A stretch of DNA of 64,000 bases from Thermoguttaceae bacterium (GTDB lineage: Bacteria > Planctomycetota > Planctomycetia > Pirellulales > Thermoguttaceae): the NCBI GenBank assembly GCA_017937485.1, contig JAGBDN010000099.1, positions 1 through 64,000 on the forward strand. Reading direction: 5' to 3'. The notes below the pieces were generated by a model. The model saw only the letters and a list, made by a program, of their open reading frames with translations. It had not been told where the DNA came from and did no database searches. The position numbers and the translations under genes were made by a program. Of this stretch, positions 17,598 through 25,958 are shown in pieces. The stretch's first letter is position 1. Each line of letters opens with the position of its first letter.

Positions 17598-17625
17598 ACT
17601 ATAGCGAAAAACGTCGCGTCGTCAA
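17598..17625 (-). promoter_or_regulatory. Promoter of the SIR2-HerA operon
   Basis: On the minus strand, TTGACG (17,625-17,620) is followed after 16 bases by TATAGT (17,603-17,598). This leaves roughly 90 bases of leader before the SIR2 start at 17,500. The spacing and both hexamers are close to consensus. Confidence 0.65.
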
Positions 17626-18550
17626 CCGAAAAAATAACCGGAAGCTAGACGCGAACAAAACGAACGTTGCCAAAAATCGGGAAAACATACCGTAGTTTTA
17701 CGAAAATTGCCTGGAGTCAAAACGTTTAGATTCGCCTTAGTGTAAACGCGAAAGTCTCTTTCGTTGCGTGTTGAATCTCGGGACGAAAGACGCGGAAGTT
17801 GAGTTTCCGGTTTGCGTCGGACGACTTTCGGCGAAGCCCCGTCGTCTTTGCGCCGTTGACGCGTAAAATCGGCTTCCTTGGCAATTCTAGCAATTCGTAT
17901 ACAATACGATATTAGAATTTAGCGGTCGCGCGACGATCGCCGATTAAACGAAAACGGCGCTTACAACGAACGAAGTAGATGTTCCGCGCTCGAAGTCAAA
18001 CGAGAAATACGTCGACGGCGTAAAAAAACGTCGTATCGTTCGTCAATACCAACGACGAGCTTGGGCGAATCGCGCGACGCCGGAACAAACGGCGGAGCAA
18101 GCGTCGGCGAAGAATTGCGTTGCGTCGTCGCGTTATCGTCAAACCGGACGTCGCGCCGTTTGGTTTTCGCTGGATTTTGCCGGGAAACGCAACGTTCTGC
18201 GGCGGCTCGACGGCGGAGAAACGCGACCAGAGCGCGGCGTTTGAACTAAAGCGCGTAAATAAAGAAAGTTGGCGCGCTTTTGCGACGCTTCCGCGTTAAC
18301 GCGTCGGTTGTTTTGCGTCGCCAAGGCCCCAAAATTTTTCGACGCGTCGCAAGACGCCGAGTTGGCGAAGAGGGGCGACGACGCGAATGGAACCGGACGT
18401 CGCGCTTGCGACGGCGAAACGTCGACGCTTGGCGAACCGCGACGCCGGAACGCTTTCTAGGTTTGGGGACGGCGGAAAATCGGGCCCTCCAAAATCGCCG
18501 CCGGGAAACGCCGAAATTTTTTTGGCTTTTCGAGAAACGACGCAAACGAC
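17626..18550. other. Gene-free gap upstream of the SIR2-HerA operon
   Basis: No frame here has both a ribosome binding site and protein-like composition. The region holds a convincing plus-strand promoter at 17,879-17,906. Two near-identical GCGACGCCGGAA segments (near 18,070 and 18,448) also lie here. It may contain an untranslated RNA or decayed genes. Confidence 0.5.
17879..17906 (+). promoter_or_regulatory. Orphan promoter with no gene behind it
   Basis: TTGGCA (17,879-17,884), 16 bases, then TACAAT (17,901-17,906). No credible ORF lies downstream on the plus strand for over 1 kb. A GTATACAATACGATA inverted element overlaps the -10. It could drive a small RNA, or be a relic of a deleted gene. 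Confidence 0.45.
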
Positions 18551-18760
18551 GGCGGTTCGGACGCCGCGCTTCGGCCTCAAAGAAGAGTCCGGACTTCCGC
18601 TTGCGACGAACGGAAACACCGGCGGTTCGGACGCCGCGTTTCGGCCTCAAAGAAGAGTCCGGACTTCCGCTTGCAACGAACGGAAACACCGGCGGTTCGG
18701 ACGCCGCGTTTCGGCCTCAAAGAAAAGTCCGGACTTCCGCTTGCAACGAACGAAAATGGG
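18551..18760 (+). repeat. 70-bp tandem repeat, three units
   Basis: GGCGGTTCGGACGCCGCG recurs at 18,551, 18,621 and 18,691, giving a 70-base period; units differ at only a few positions. Each contains TTCGGCCTCAAAGAA and ends GACGAACGGAAACACC or a close variant. The period is not a multiple of three, so it is not a coding repeat. Confidence 0.88.
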
Positions 18761-19086
18761 CGGTAAAGCCGAAAGAAACTCAACGGTTGTCGTCGAAAAA
18801 GAACCGACGGCGGCGCGGCGAAAACCGGTCGGGAACGTTGTTTTGACAGTATGTTCGACGCTTTTTCGCCGACCGAACGACGGCTTTCAACGAGTCGGCG
18901 ACGCGCGGCGTTCAAACGATCCTTCAGCTTGCCGCGCAAATCGTTTCGAGCCGCCGCAACGTTCGCGCCTTGCGACGAATCGTTCGGAAATTCGCGCCGA
19001 CTCGTCGAGCGTCTTCTAGGTCAAGCGAAATCGCAAGCGTCGACGTTGGACCGGCGCTCGAACGGGCGCGACGTCGGCGTCGGCGT

Positions 19087-20121
19087 TCACTCGTCGTCTT
19101 TTTGGCGTTTGCGGCGCGTCGGGCGGTTTTGCGCGGCGAGGCGCTTTTCGAAGTCGGAGTCGATTTTTTGCGTTTTGTTGAACGCGTCGTACTCCGCGAC
19201 GGCTTTTTCATCCGCTTGACGCTTCGAGATTCGCCCTTTGTCGGGCAAAATCTTGTATTCTCGGAACGCGAGGAACTTGTCGACGCTCGCGGCGAAGGCT
19301 TCCATCGTGAAGGCGTTTTCGCGTTCGATCAGGTCTTCGATATAATCGAAAAAGCTCGAAACCAAGCGTTCGAGCCGCCGAATCTCCGCCTCCGTCAAGT
19401 AGTTTTTCGCGACCGTAACGTCCGATTTCAGAATGCGACCGTTCGGCGAGTTCTTCCACGTCGTCAGCCCCATATGCTCCTTGTCGCGGTCGGCGTTCGC
19501 GTAAACGATTTCGGCGGCGGTCGCTCCGACGATCGCATAGTGGAACTTGTTTTGCACCATTGCGTAAAAGTCGTTGGTTATCGGCGATTTAGGGTCGTAG
19601 TCGACGCTGCATTCGGCGAAAATATCGGTGATCTGCAACCAGATACGACGCTCGCTGGCGCGAATCGAGCGAACGCGTTCGAGTAATTCGCGGAAAAAGT
19701 CTTTGCCGAACGCCCGCCCGTTTTTGAGCCGTTCGTCGTCGAGCGCGAAACCTTTGAGCATAAACTCTTTAAGAACGCCGGTCGCCCAAATGCGAAAGCG
19801 CGTCGCTCGGCGCGAGTTGACCCGATAACCGACGGATATGATCGCGTCGAGGTTGTAAAATTGCGTCGGAATCTTTTGCGTTTTCCCTTCGATGGCGCCG
19901 TGTTGAGTGGTTATTTCCAAAATGGAAACAACCACTTTTTCGTCGAGTTCGCCCTCGGCAAAAATATTTTTTAAGTGTTTGCTGACGGCGGGCGGTTGGA
20001 CGCCGAACAGCTCGGCCATCGCTTTCTGCGTAAGCCAAATAGAATCGTCTTTAACGACGGCGTTTACCGACAAATCTTCTTCGGCGGAGCGGTAAATCAA
20101 AAACCGGAAATCGTCTTTCAT
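19087..20121 (-). CDS. RhuM-family protein (Virulence_RhuM, PF13310)
   Basis: The protein has 344 residues. Its N-terminus has a helix-turn-helix-like segment (IWLTQKAMAELFGVQPPAVS, then KHLKNIFAEGEL) followed by the conserved family core VGYRVNSRRATRFRIWATGVLKEF. The helical second half (ITNDFYAMVQNKFHYAIVG...) is also typical, and the C-terminus is Lys/Arg-rich (RPTRRKRQKDD). The biochemical role of the family is unsettled. Members are frequent companions of type I restriction systems and mobile islands, as here. GAGGA precedes the ATG by 7 bases. It is transcribed towards the SIR2-HerA operon, with the repeat-rich gap between. Confidence 0.85.
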   Translation of the reverse strand: MKDDFRFLIYRSAEEDLSVNAVVKDDSIWLTQKAMAELFGVQPPAVSKHLKNIFAEGELDEKVVVSILEITTQHGAIEGKTQKIPTQFYNLDAIISVGYRVNSRRATRFRIWATGVLKEFMLKGFALDDERLKNGRAFGKDFFRELLERVRSIRASERRIWLQITDIFAECSVDYDPKSPITNDFYAMVQNKFHYAIVGATAAEIVYANADRDKEHMGLTTWKNSPNGRILKSDVTVAKNYLTEAEIRRLERLVSSFFDYIEDLIERENAFTMEAFAASVDKFLAFREYKILPDKGRISKRQADEKAVAEYDAFNKTQKIDSDFEKRLAAQNRPTRRKRQKDDE

Positions 20122-20186
20122 CGCGCTTCCTCGTTTCGTTGCGTTGGGGGCGGGCCGGAACCGTCGCGACGGCGGCGGACGACGTT

Positions 20187-20215
20187 ATTATATCGAACGG
20201 CGCGACTCCAAACAA
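20187..20215 (-). promoter_or_regulatory. Promoter of the RhuM gene
   Basis: On the minus strand a perfect TATAAT lies at 20,192-20,187, with a weaker TTGTTT 17 bases upstream at 20,215-20,210. The predicted leader is about 60 bases. Confidence 0.5.
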
Positions 20216-20833
20216 GGGAGACAAACGCGACCGACGGCCCAAGCGGAGAAAATTTTGCGGCGTTTTGGGCGTTCGTGAAAAACGAGCCGGGTTCGGAGCG
20301 CGGCTAATCGACCGCCGACGCGTTCTTTGTCGTTGAGTTTCCAATCAAGGGCGAACGCCCAACGCTGCTCGCGCCGTCGCCCGTCCGTTCAAACGATGCA
20401 AGCCGCAAAGTCTTCGCCGCTTTTCTTCTTTAACAACGGCGACGTTTTCGGCGCGTCGGGTTTTTCGCTAACGCGCCAAGAACCTTTGCGTCGCTCGGCG
20501 GCTGGAATAGAGCGTTAAAACGACTTAACGCGGCGGGAATTTAGCGTGAAACCGGTTTAACGCGTCGCGCGGCGGCGGGAATTTAGCGTGAAAACGGTTT
20601 AACGACGCGTCAAAATCATTAAAACCGCTCTAATCTCGCAAGTTTTGCCGTCCTTTCACGCGTCCGATAATCTTCCGACTCAATCGCGTTTCCCGCGCGT
20701 TTCAATCTTTCGGCTTTCGAGTCGCGCTCACTATTGGTCGACGTCGGAACCGCTCGAATCGGCGACGCGGCCCTTCAACTTTTTTTAGCTTGATCGGATA
20801 TACCGCGGCCGCAACCTTCGACGGCGCGACCAT
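20216..20833. other. Non-coding gap before the right recombinase, with a 42-bp direct repeat
   Basis: No supportable gene is present. CGGCGGGAATTTAGCGTGAA followed by a GGTTTAACG block occurs at 20,531 and again at 20,573, a 42-base period. A degenerate relative (AGAGCGTTAAAACGACTTAACG) lies just before. The AT-containing, TTTAACG-rich units stand out from the GC-rich background and could be protein-binding sites near the recombinase. Confidence 0.5.
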
Positions 20834-21937
20834 TTGCGACGCGGGTTCCGGTACGGCGAGTTTGCAAGAAAGAAAAAAAAGAACGGCGAGACCGCTTGCG
20901 CAGTCCAGTTTTCGCTCGGCGGCGTTCGGCGTTCCGTTTTTCTCAACGCGAAATATGCGAAATCGACGAGTTGGCGGCGGCTCGCGAATTCGACGCTCCG
21001 CTCGACCGACGCGTTTGGGCTTGGCTCGAAAATATCGACGACGGACTCCGCGAGCGGCTCGGTCGCGCCGGTTTGATCGCAACCAATAAAAACGTTTCGA
21101 TCGGCGAGTTGGTCGAGTTGTATATGGAAGCGGAAAGTCCGTCGATGAAACCGAACACGATCGACGGCAAGCGCGTTCGATTTCGGCGCTCGGCGCAACG
21201 TCTCGACTTTGCCCAACGGGCGTCGCGGCTTGAAGTCGCCGACGTCGCGCGGTTCAAGACGAAGCTCGACGCCGACTTTTCGGAAGCGACGCGCGCCGGA
21301 ATTTTGAAAGCAATGTCTCGAGTTTATTCTTGGGGCGAGTCGCTCGGCTACGTTTCGAACAACCCGTTTTCGCAGGTTCCGAAAGGCTCGTTTTCGAACA
21401 AAAAGAAGGAGACGTTCGTTACGATGGAGACGTACCGCCGCCTAATCGACGGTTGCGACGACGCGGAGCTTCGCGTTTTGTTGTCGTTCTATCGAATCGG
21501 CGGCTTGCGACTCGGCGAGGCGTTCGAAGCGCGTTGGGAAGACGTCGATTGGAGCGCCGAGCGTTTTACCGTTCGGTCGCCGAAGACGGAGCGCGGCGGC
21601 AAGGATCGCCGAATTATCCCGTTGTTTCCGGAACTCCGGCGAGAACTGGAGTCGTTGCGTTCGGAAAGCCGCGTCGACGATTTTATCGTCGTCCGACGCC
21701 GCGACAAGCAAAGCGTTTACAACGCGATCGAAACGCTAAAGTCTTTGCGTCGCGCTCGGAATACCGGTTTGGGCGCGTTTGGTTCAAAATTTGCGAGCGA
21801 GCCGGTCGAACGAAATTTACCGCGAGTTCAACGAGGTCGCGGAGTCGGAATGGATCGGGCACACCGCTACGACGGCGCGGCGTCATTACTTACATTTGCT
21901 CGACGACGATTTTGCCAAGGCCTTGTCGAAGTCGTAA
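20834..21937 (+). pseudogene. Tyrosine recombinase, right end of island, two frameshifts
   Basis: This is a close paralogue of the left recombinase: EAFEARWEDVDW and ERFTVRSPKT are shared exactly, and NPFSQVPKGSF nearly so. The N-terminal strand region (NGETACAVQFSLGGVRRSVF) lies in the frame from 20,834. The reading must then shift at the T-run near 20,935-20,945 to reach SQREICEIDELAAAREFD. A second shift between about 21,721 and 21,743 is needed to reach the catalytic end (PVWARLVQNLRASRSNEIYR, IGHTATTARRHYLHLL), which terminates at TAA 21,935-21,937. The frame open from 20,896 to 22,134 therefore lacks the last Arg, His and Tyr. It is most likely inactive, unless sequencing errors explain both shifts. 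Confidence 0.85.
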
Positions 21938-21964
21938 AAAGGTTGCGAAAACGGTTGCGTCGCC

Positions 21965-22004
21965 TACCGGAACGTATCGGAATCAATCGGAACCGACCGG
22001 AACG
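21965..22004 (+). repeat. Four helically phased decamers downstream of the right recombinase
   Basis: Consecutive units CCGGAACGTA, TCGGAATCAA, TCGGAACCGA and CCGGAACG begin about 30 bases after the recombinase stop. They match the left array at 411-460 in inverted orientation, and the similarity extends into a following CAAYAATTTAAKCCG block on both sides. Recombinase-binding or attachment function is inferred from position. Confidence 0.5.
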
Positions 22005-22191
22005 CGGCAGGGACCGCAACCGTTTTCGCGTCAACAATTTAAGCCGTAATTGCTTAAACGGCGACGCTTGCGTCAACCCCCGAAAAACGCCGTTTAAACG
22101 CCCAACGGGAGCGGAAGCCGAGTTCGCGCGGTAGCGCGGAACGGGAGCCGCGCCGTCGCGGCCGACCAACGGGAGCGGTTGGGCGCGCAAA

Positions 22192-22230
22192 TAAAAAAGA
22201 CGCCGAACCTTGCGATTCGACGTTTTTTCC
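22192..22230 (+). terminator. Bidirectional terminator at the island's right boundary
   Basis: AAAAAAGACGCCGAA pairs imperfectly with TTCGACGTTTTTT around the loop CCTTGCGA. There are A- and T-runs on both sides, so it can serve either strand. Confidence 0.6.
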
Positions 22231-22333
22231 TGTTCAACCGTCTTGGGCTTAAAAGTCAAGCGACAACGGAGCGGAGAAACCGAGTTCGCGCGGTAGCGCG
22301 GGCCCGGCGCGCCCGGCGGCGCCGCGGGTAAAA

Positions 22334-22358
22334 CCGCCTTCGGCGGGCTTGATTTTTT
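22334..22358 (+). terminator. Terminator-like hairpin just before a promoter
   Basis: CCGCC-TTC-GGCGG is followed by GCTTGATTTTTT. The T-tract overlaps the -35 of the next promoter, so upstream transcription would be cut off just before the 22,471 gene is started. Confidence 0.5.
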
Positions 22359-22377
22359 ATCGGCGTCGGCGTATAAT
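22349..22377 (+). promoter_or_regulatory. Promoter of the 22,471 small gene
   Basis: TTGATT (22,349-22,354), 17 bases, then a perfect TATAAT (22,372-22,377). The leader would be about 87 bases. Confidence 0.7.
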
Positions 22378-22470
22378 AGCGTCGAGGCGTTTTCGTCGGC
22401 GTTTGGGCGCGGCGAAAATTGGTTGACGCGACAAAGAAAAACGTCGCAAATTACAAAGGAGGATACCGAA

Positions 22471-22734
22471 ATGAGACAAACGAATCCCCCGAAACCGAAA
22501 AAAGCGGCGATGCTCGGCGTCGGCTTGGACAATACCGACGGCGACAAGCGATTGACGCGCGGGAAAAATTTCACCCTCGTCGGAGGAAGCGCGGAGACGC
22601 ACGCCGTTATGCAAGAAACCGCCGTCAAAATCAACGAGCGGCTCGACAAAAAAGGGAAGCGATTGGAAGACGTGTCGCCGCAAGAGTTCCGCGATATTTT
22701 GTACGACGTTACCGACAAAATCGGACGCCGTTGA
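22471..22734 (+). CDS. Small conserved-looking protein, first of three tandem copies
   Basis: The protein has 87 residues. The start is fixed by AAAGGAGG at 22,455-22,462, eight bases before the ATG; an in-frame ATG at 22,423 has no such site. It is soluble and basic, with a GGSAETHAVMQETAVKINER segment and a predicted helix KKGKRLEDVSPQEFRDILYD. I cannot assign a family. It has its own strong promoter. Two decayed copies of residues about 26-87 follow directly, so the locus has been amplified. The function is unknown. Confidence 0.6.
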   Translation: MRQTNPPKPKKAAMLGVGLDNTDGDKRLTRGKNFTLVGGSAETHAVMQETAVKINERLDKKGKRLEDVSPQEFRDILYDVTDKIGRR

Positions 22735-22756
22735 GCGCCGTTAAATCGACGGCGCT

Positions 22757-23118
22757 TGCGCGACAAACGCTTGACGCGCGGAAAAATTTTCACCCTCGTC
22801 GGAGGAAGCGCGGAGACGCGCGCCGTCTTGCAGGAAACCGCCGTCAAAATTAACGAGCGGCTCGACAAAAAAGGGAAGCGATTGGAAGACGCGGGCCGCA
22901 AGAGTTCCGCGATATTTTTTACGCCGTCGCCGATAAAATCGGACGCCGTTAAAGTCGCGCTATTTTGACCAATTTGAGCGCCGCGAACGCCGACGCGGGA
23001 AACCGCCGTCAAAATCAACGAGCGGCTCGACAAAAAAGGGAAGCGATTAGAAGACGCGGGCCGCAAGAGTTCCGCGATATTTTTTACGCCGTCGCCGATA
23101 AAATCGGACGCCGTTAAA
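22757..23118 (+). pseudogene. Two decayed tandem copies of the preceding small gene
   Basis: Copy two (about 22,757-22,955) repeats the first gene from ACGCTTGACGCGCGG onward. Copy three (about 22,998-23,118) repeats only the part from GAAACCGCCGTCAAAATC. Both share the same lesion, GAAGACGCGGGCCGCAAGAG replacing the original GTGTCGCCGCAAGAG junction, which shifts the frame to SAIFFTPSPIKSDAV. Copy three therefore arose from copy two after the lesion. Neither has a ribosome binding site, so translation is unlikely. Confidence 0.8.
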
Positions 23119-23437
23119 GTCGACGCGGCTTGTCAGGTTTATCTGCCTTGCTTAATTTTGTTCGACTTGCCCAATTTAACGGGACGGCGGGAGCGCGACC
23201 GGCGTTTCGGCGCGTTCGGTCGGCGACAGTTTGCTTATTTTAACAATTTGACGGCGTCGAAGTTGCGTCGGCGAGGCTCTATTGGAGCGCTAACGTCGGC
23301 GAGCGAGTCGGCGCTGTTTGCCTATATTAACAATTCGACGGCGGCGAAGTTGCGTCGCCGTCTTTCCTATTTTAACGGCGCGGCGACGGGAACGCGACGT
23401 CGTTTGCCTATTTTACCAAAATGCGAAGGGAGCGAAG
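23119..23437 (+). repeat. Degenerate repeats in the larA leader region
   Basis: GTTTGCYTATWTTAACAATTYGACGGCG followed by GAAGTTGCGTCG occurs near 23,230 and 23,318. Shorter relatives (CCTATTTTAACGGCG, TTGCCTATTTTACC) lie at about 23,368 and 23,403. There is no gene. The repeated TATTTTAAC blocks could hold promoter elements for the following gene, but none is clearly paired. Confidence 0.5.
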
Positions 23438-24730
23438 ATGGCTTGGTTTTCCGAAGAAGGTCGTTTGACGAAAGAAAGAGTTCTCGAACTGACGCGTCGC
23501 GCCGCCGAAGAGGCTCGCGAACGGATTTGTCGCGACCCGAAGCGCGTTCTGTTGCTCCCGCCGGACGTTACGCGGGCGCATAGCGGTTCCGGTTGGATCG
23601 TCGAGGAATTTTATAAGATTTTCTCGGAAACCGCCGACGTTTGGGTGATTCCGACGCTTGGGCAACACGTTCCGCACACGCCGGAGCAAAACCGCTGGAT
23701 GTTCGGCTCGATTCCGGAAGAAAAAATCTTGGCGCACGACTGGCGCGACGGTTCGACGTTAATCGGCGAAGTTCCGGCGAGTTACGTCGAGGAAGTTTCG
23801 AACGGCAAGGCGAATTGGTCGATTCCAGTCGCGCTGAACACGCCGCTCGTTAAGGAAAAGTGGGATCTCGTTATCAACGTTGGGCACGTCGTTCCGCACG
23901 AAGTTCTCGGCTTCGCGAACCACAACAAAAACTACTTCATCGGCCTCGGCGGGAAACCGACGATCTGCGCGTCGCACATGATGGCGGCCTGCTGCGGGAT
24001 CGAGAACAACCTCGGCAACCTCCTGACGCCGCTTCGCCGCTGCTACAACAAAGCGGAAGACGAGTTGCTCGGCTTCCTGCCGGACTTCTACTTCGAAGTT
24101 ACGATGGCTTACGACGAAAACGGAAACCTCGGCCATACCGGCGTTTACGTCGGAGACGAGCTGGACGTTTATCTCGAAGCGGCTAAAGCGTCGCGCCGTC
24201 AAAACGTTACGATCACGCCGCCGCTCAAGAAAGTCGTCGCGGTGATGCAGGGCGACGAGTTCTACTCGACTTGGGTCGCGAACAAGGCGATTTACCGCAC
24301 GCGGATGGCGATGGCCGACGGCGGCGAACTCCTCATTATCGCGCCGGGCCTGAAACGCTTCGGCGAACAAGAGGAAGTCGACGCGCTCATCCGCAAATAC
24401 GGCTATTCCGGGACGGAAAACGTCATGCGGCTTTGGAAAACGGAGCCGATTTTGCAAGATTTGACGCACGGGACGGCGCACCTGATTCACGGTTCGTCGG
24501 AAGGGCGCTTCAAAATCACCTACGCGCCGGGCGGCGGGCTGACGAAGGACGAAATCGAAAGCGTTTGCTTCGGGTACGCCGACTTGGCGGAAACGCTCGA
24601 CCGTTACAATCCGGAGAAGATGAAGAACGGTCTCAACGTGATGCCGGACGGCGAGGAAGTTTTCTTCATCGACACGCCGAGCGCCGGGCTTTGGTCGGTC
24701 GCGGAGAAGATGGAAGGTCGCGACGCTTAA
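23438..24730 (+). CDS. LarA-family (DUF2088) nickel-pincer racemase/epimerase-like protein
   Basis: The 430-residue protein starts at ATG 23,438 behind AAGGGAG; a longer frame from 23,318 adds only repeat-derived sequence. It resembles LarA, which racemises 2-hydroxy acids with a nickel-pincer nucleotide tethered to a lysine. DVTRAHSGSG matches the substrate-domain loop and IPTLGQHVPHT the A-T-G-x-H-like segment. INVGHVVPHEVLGF followed by NHNKNYFIGLGGK carries the histidines and lysines of the pincer region. Planctomycetes carry several such homologues with untested substrates, so lactate racemase activity should not be assumed. No cofactor-synthesis genes (larBCE) are adjacent. Confidence 0.75.
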   Translation: MAWFSEEGRLTKERVLELTRRAAEEARERICRDPKRVLLLPPDVTRAHSGSGWIVEEFYKIFSETADVWVIPTLGQHVPHTPEQNRWMFGSIPEEKILAHDWRDGSTLIGEVPASYVEEVSNGKANWSIPVALNTPLVKEKWDLVINVGHVVPHEVLGFANHNKNYFIGLGGKPTICASHMMAACCGIENNLGNLLTPLRRCYNKAEDELLGFLPDFYFEVTMAYDENGNLGHTGVYVGDELDVYLEAAKASRRQNVTITPPLKKVVAVMQGDEFYSTWVANKAIYRTRMAMADGGELLIIAPGLKRFGEQEEVDALIRKYGYSGTENVMRLWKTEPILQDLTHGTAHLIHGSSEGRFKITYAPGGGLTKDEIESVCFGYADLAETLDRYNPEKMKNGLNVMPDGEEVFFIDTPSAGLWSVAEKMEGRDA

Positions 24731-24764
24731 CATTTGCCGTCGCTTGGTTTAGCGCGTAAATTGG

Positions 24765-24810
24765 AAACGCCGTCGGACGCGGGAAAACTCGGGTTCGGCG
24801 GCGTTTTTTT
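24765..24810 (+). terminator. Terminator of the LarA-family gene
   Basis: AACGCCGTCGGAC pairs, with G-T wobbles, with GTTCGGCGGCGTT and is followed by TTTTT. It lies 35 bases after the stop. Confidence 0.8.
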
Positions 24811-24860
24811 GTCGCGTCGCGGAGTCGGCGAGATTGCAAAGTTGGAAAATAGAACGGCTG

Positions 24861-25127
24861 AGAAGTCGAGAAGTTGAGAAGTTGAGAAGTTGAGAAGTTG
24901 AGAAGTTGGAAAGTTGGAAAGTTGGAAAGTTGGGAAGTTGGGAAGTTGGGAAGTTGGGAAGTTGGGAAGTTGGGAAGTTGGGAAGTTGGAAAGTTGGAAA
25001 GTTGGAAAGTTGGAAAGTTGGAAAGTTGGAAAGTTGGGAAGTTAGGAAGTTGGGAAGTTGGGAAGTTGGGAAGTTGGGAAGTTGGGAAGTTGGGAAGTTG
25101 GGAAGTTGGGAAGTTGGGAAGTTGGGA
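24861..25127 (+). repeat. 8-bp VNTR, about 33 units in homogeneous blocks
   Basis: Tandem octamers occur as three variants grouped in blocks: GTTGAGAA (about 5), GTTGGAAA (3), GTTGGGAA (about 8), GTTGGAAA again (6) and a final GTTGGGAA block of about 11 units with one GTTAGGAA. The block structure points to slippage and duplication of multi-unit segments. It sits between two terminators, after larA and before the end of the minus-strand gene at 25,242. It is very probably untranslated. Confidence 0.95.
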
Positions 25128-25172
25128 GAGCGCGGCGGAATTTGACGGTTTCGGGGCGAAACGTCGGAACGT

Positions 25173-25212
25173 AAAAAAACGCAAAACGTCGGAGTCGACG
25201 CTTTGCGTTTTT
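25173..25212 (-). terminator. Bidirectional terminator between larA region and the 25,242 gene
   Basis: AAAAAACGCAAAACGTCG pairs with CGACGCTTTGCGTTTTT around a GAGT loop. T-runs follow on both strands. It lies 30 bases past the stop of the minus-strand membrane-protein gene. Confidence 0.8.
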
Positions 25213-25241
25213 GCGTTGGGAAGCGTTAAGCCGCCGAGCGA

Positions 25242-25958
25242 TTAAGCGCGGACGTCGAAGCTCGCGGCGGCGACGTTCGACGCGACTTTCGACGACGCAC
25301 CGTAATTTTGCGCTTGTTGCGCCAAAACCGCCATCGCGGCCATAACGACGAACGCCGCCGCAAGCGCGATAAAAACGTCGAACAACCCGACCGCGCGCGT
25401 CCGCAGTTGCTTAATCAACAACGCCGGAACCGCGAGCAAAAGCAAGCCGAGAACGTCGAAACACGCCAAAAACATCATCGCGCCGGCGCCGGCCGTCATA
25501 AGCGCGAGGACGTTCGCGACGAGAATCCCGACGAGGAAAACCGCGCCCAAAACGACGAACGGTTTCGGCGAACCGTACATAACGTCGCTTTTCGGAGCCT
25601 TTTCCTTTTTCGCTTTCGGGGCTTTTTCTTTTTTGGCTTTCGGCGCTTTGCCTTTTTTGCCTTTTTTACCGACGGCTTCCGGAGCGTCGACTTCCGACGC
25701 GGCTTCGGCGACCGGCGCGGCGTCGAAACCGCCGAACGGATTCTCGGAACCGGCGTCGGAATCGCCCGGAACGTCGCCGAAACCGCCGAACGGATCGGAA
25801 GCGTCCGACGCGTCGGCGCTAAAACCGGCGAACGGGTCGGCGTCCGCGGCGTCTTGCGAACCGTTCAACGACGAAAAAAAGTCGTCGCTCCCGTCGGAAT
25901 CGTCGGCTTTCGTAAAGAGATCGTCAAGTTCGTTATTTTCTTCATTCGCGTTGGACAC
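25242..25958 (-). CDS. Acidic low-complexity protein with three C-terminal membrane segments
   Basis: The protein has 238 residues from a GTG behind GAGGAG; the frame is open further upstream but without protein-like sequence. Residues 1-105 are acidic and disordered with repeated DPFGGF/NPFGGF motifs. They are followed by a Lys/Ala block made of tandem KAPKAKKE units, then about three hydrophobic segments (FVVLGAVFLVGILVANVLAL, MMFLACFDVLGLLLLAVPAL, FDVFIALAAAFVVMAAMAV). The charge layout suggests a cytoplasmic tail held at the membrane. I recognise no family. Repeated codons in the Lys/Ala block suggest slippage growth. Confidence 0.65.
   Translation of the reverse strand: MSNANEENNELDDLFTKADDSDGSDDFFSSLNGSQDAADADPFAGFSADASDASDPFGGFGDVPGDSDAGSENPFGGFDAAPVAEAASEVDAPEAVGKKGKKGKAPKAKKEKAPKAKKEKAPKSDVMYGSPKPFVVLGAVFLVGILVANVLALMTAGAGAMMFLACFDVLGLLLLAVPALLIKQLRTRAVGLFDVFIALAAAFVVMAAMAVLAQQAQNYGASSKVASNVAAASFDVRA

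Noticed and set aside
18280..18846. 188-codon frame over the 70-bp repeats
   Set aside because: Translation of GC-rich repeats gives Arg-rich low complexity with no start signal, and the period breaks any coding repeat.
24898..25245. 115-codon frame through the 8-bp VNTR (KVGKLESWEVGKL-type repeat)
   Set aside because: It is a direct translation of octamers, lies between terminators and lacks a ribosome site.
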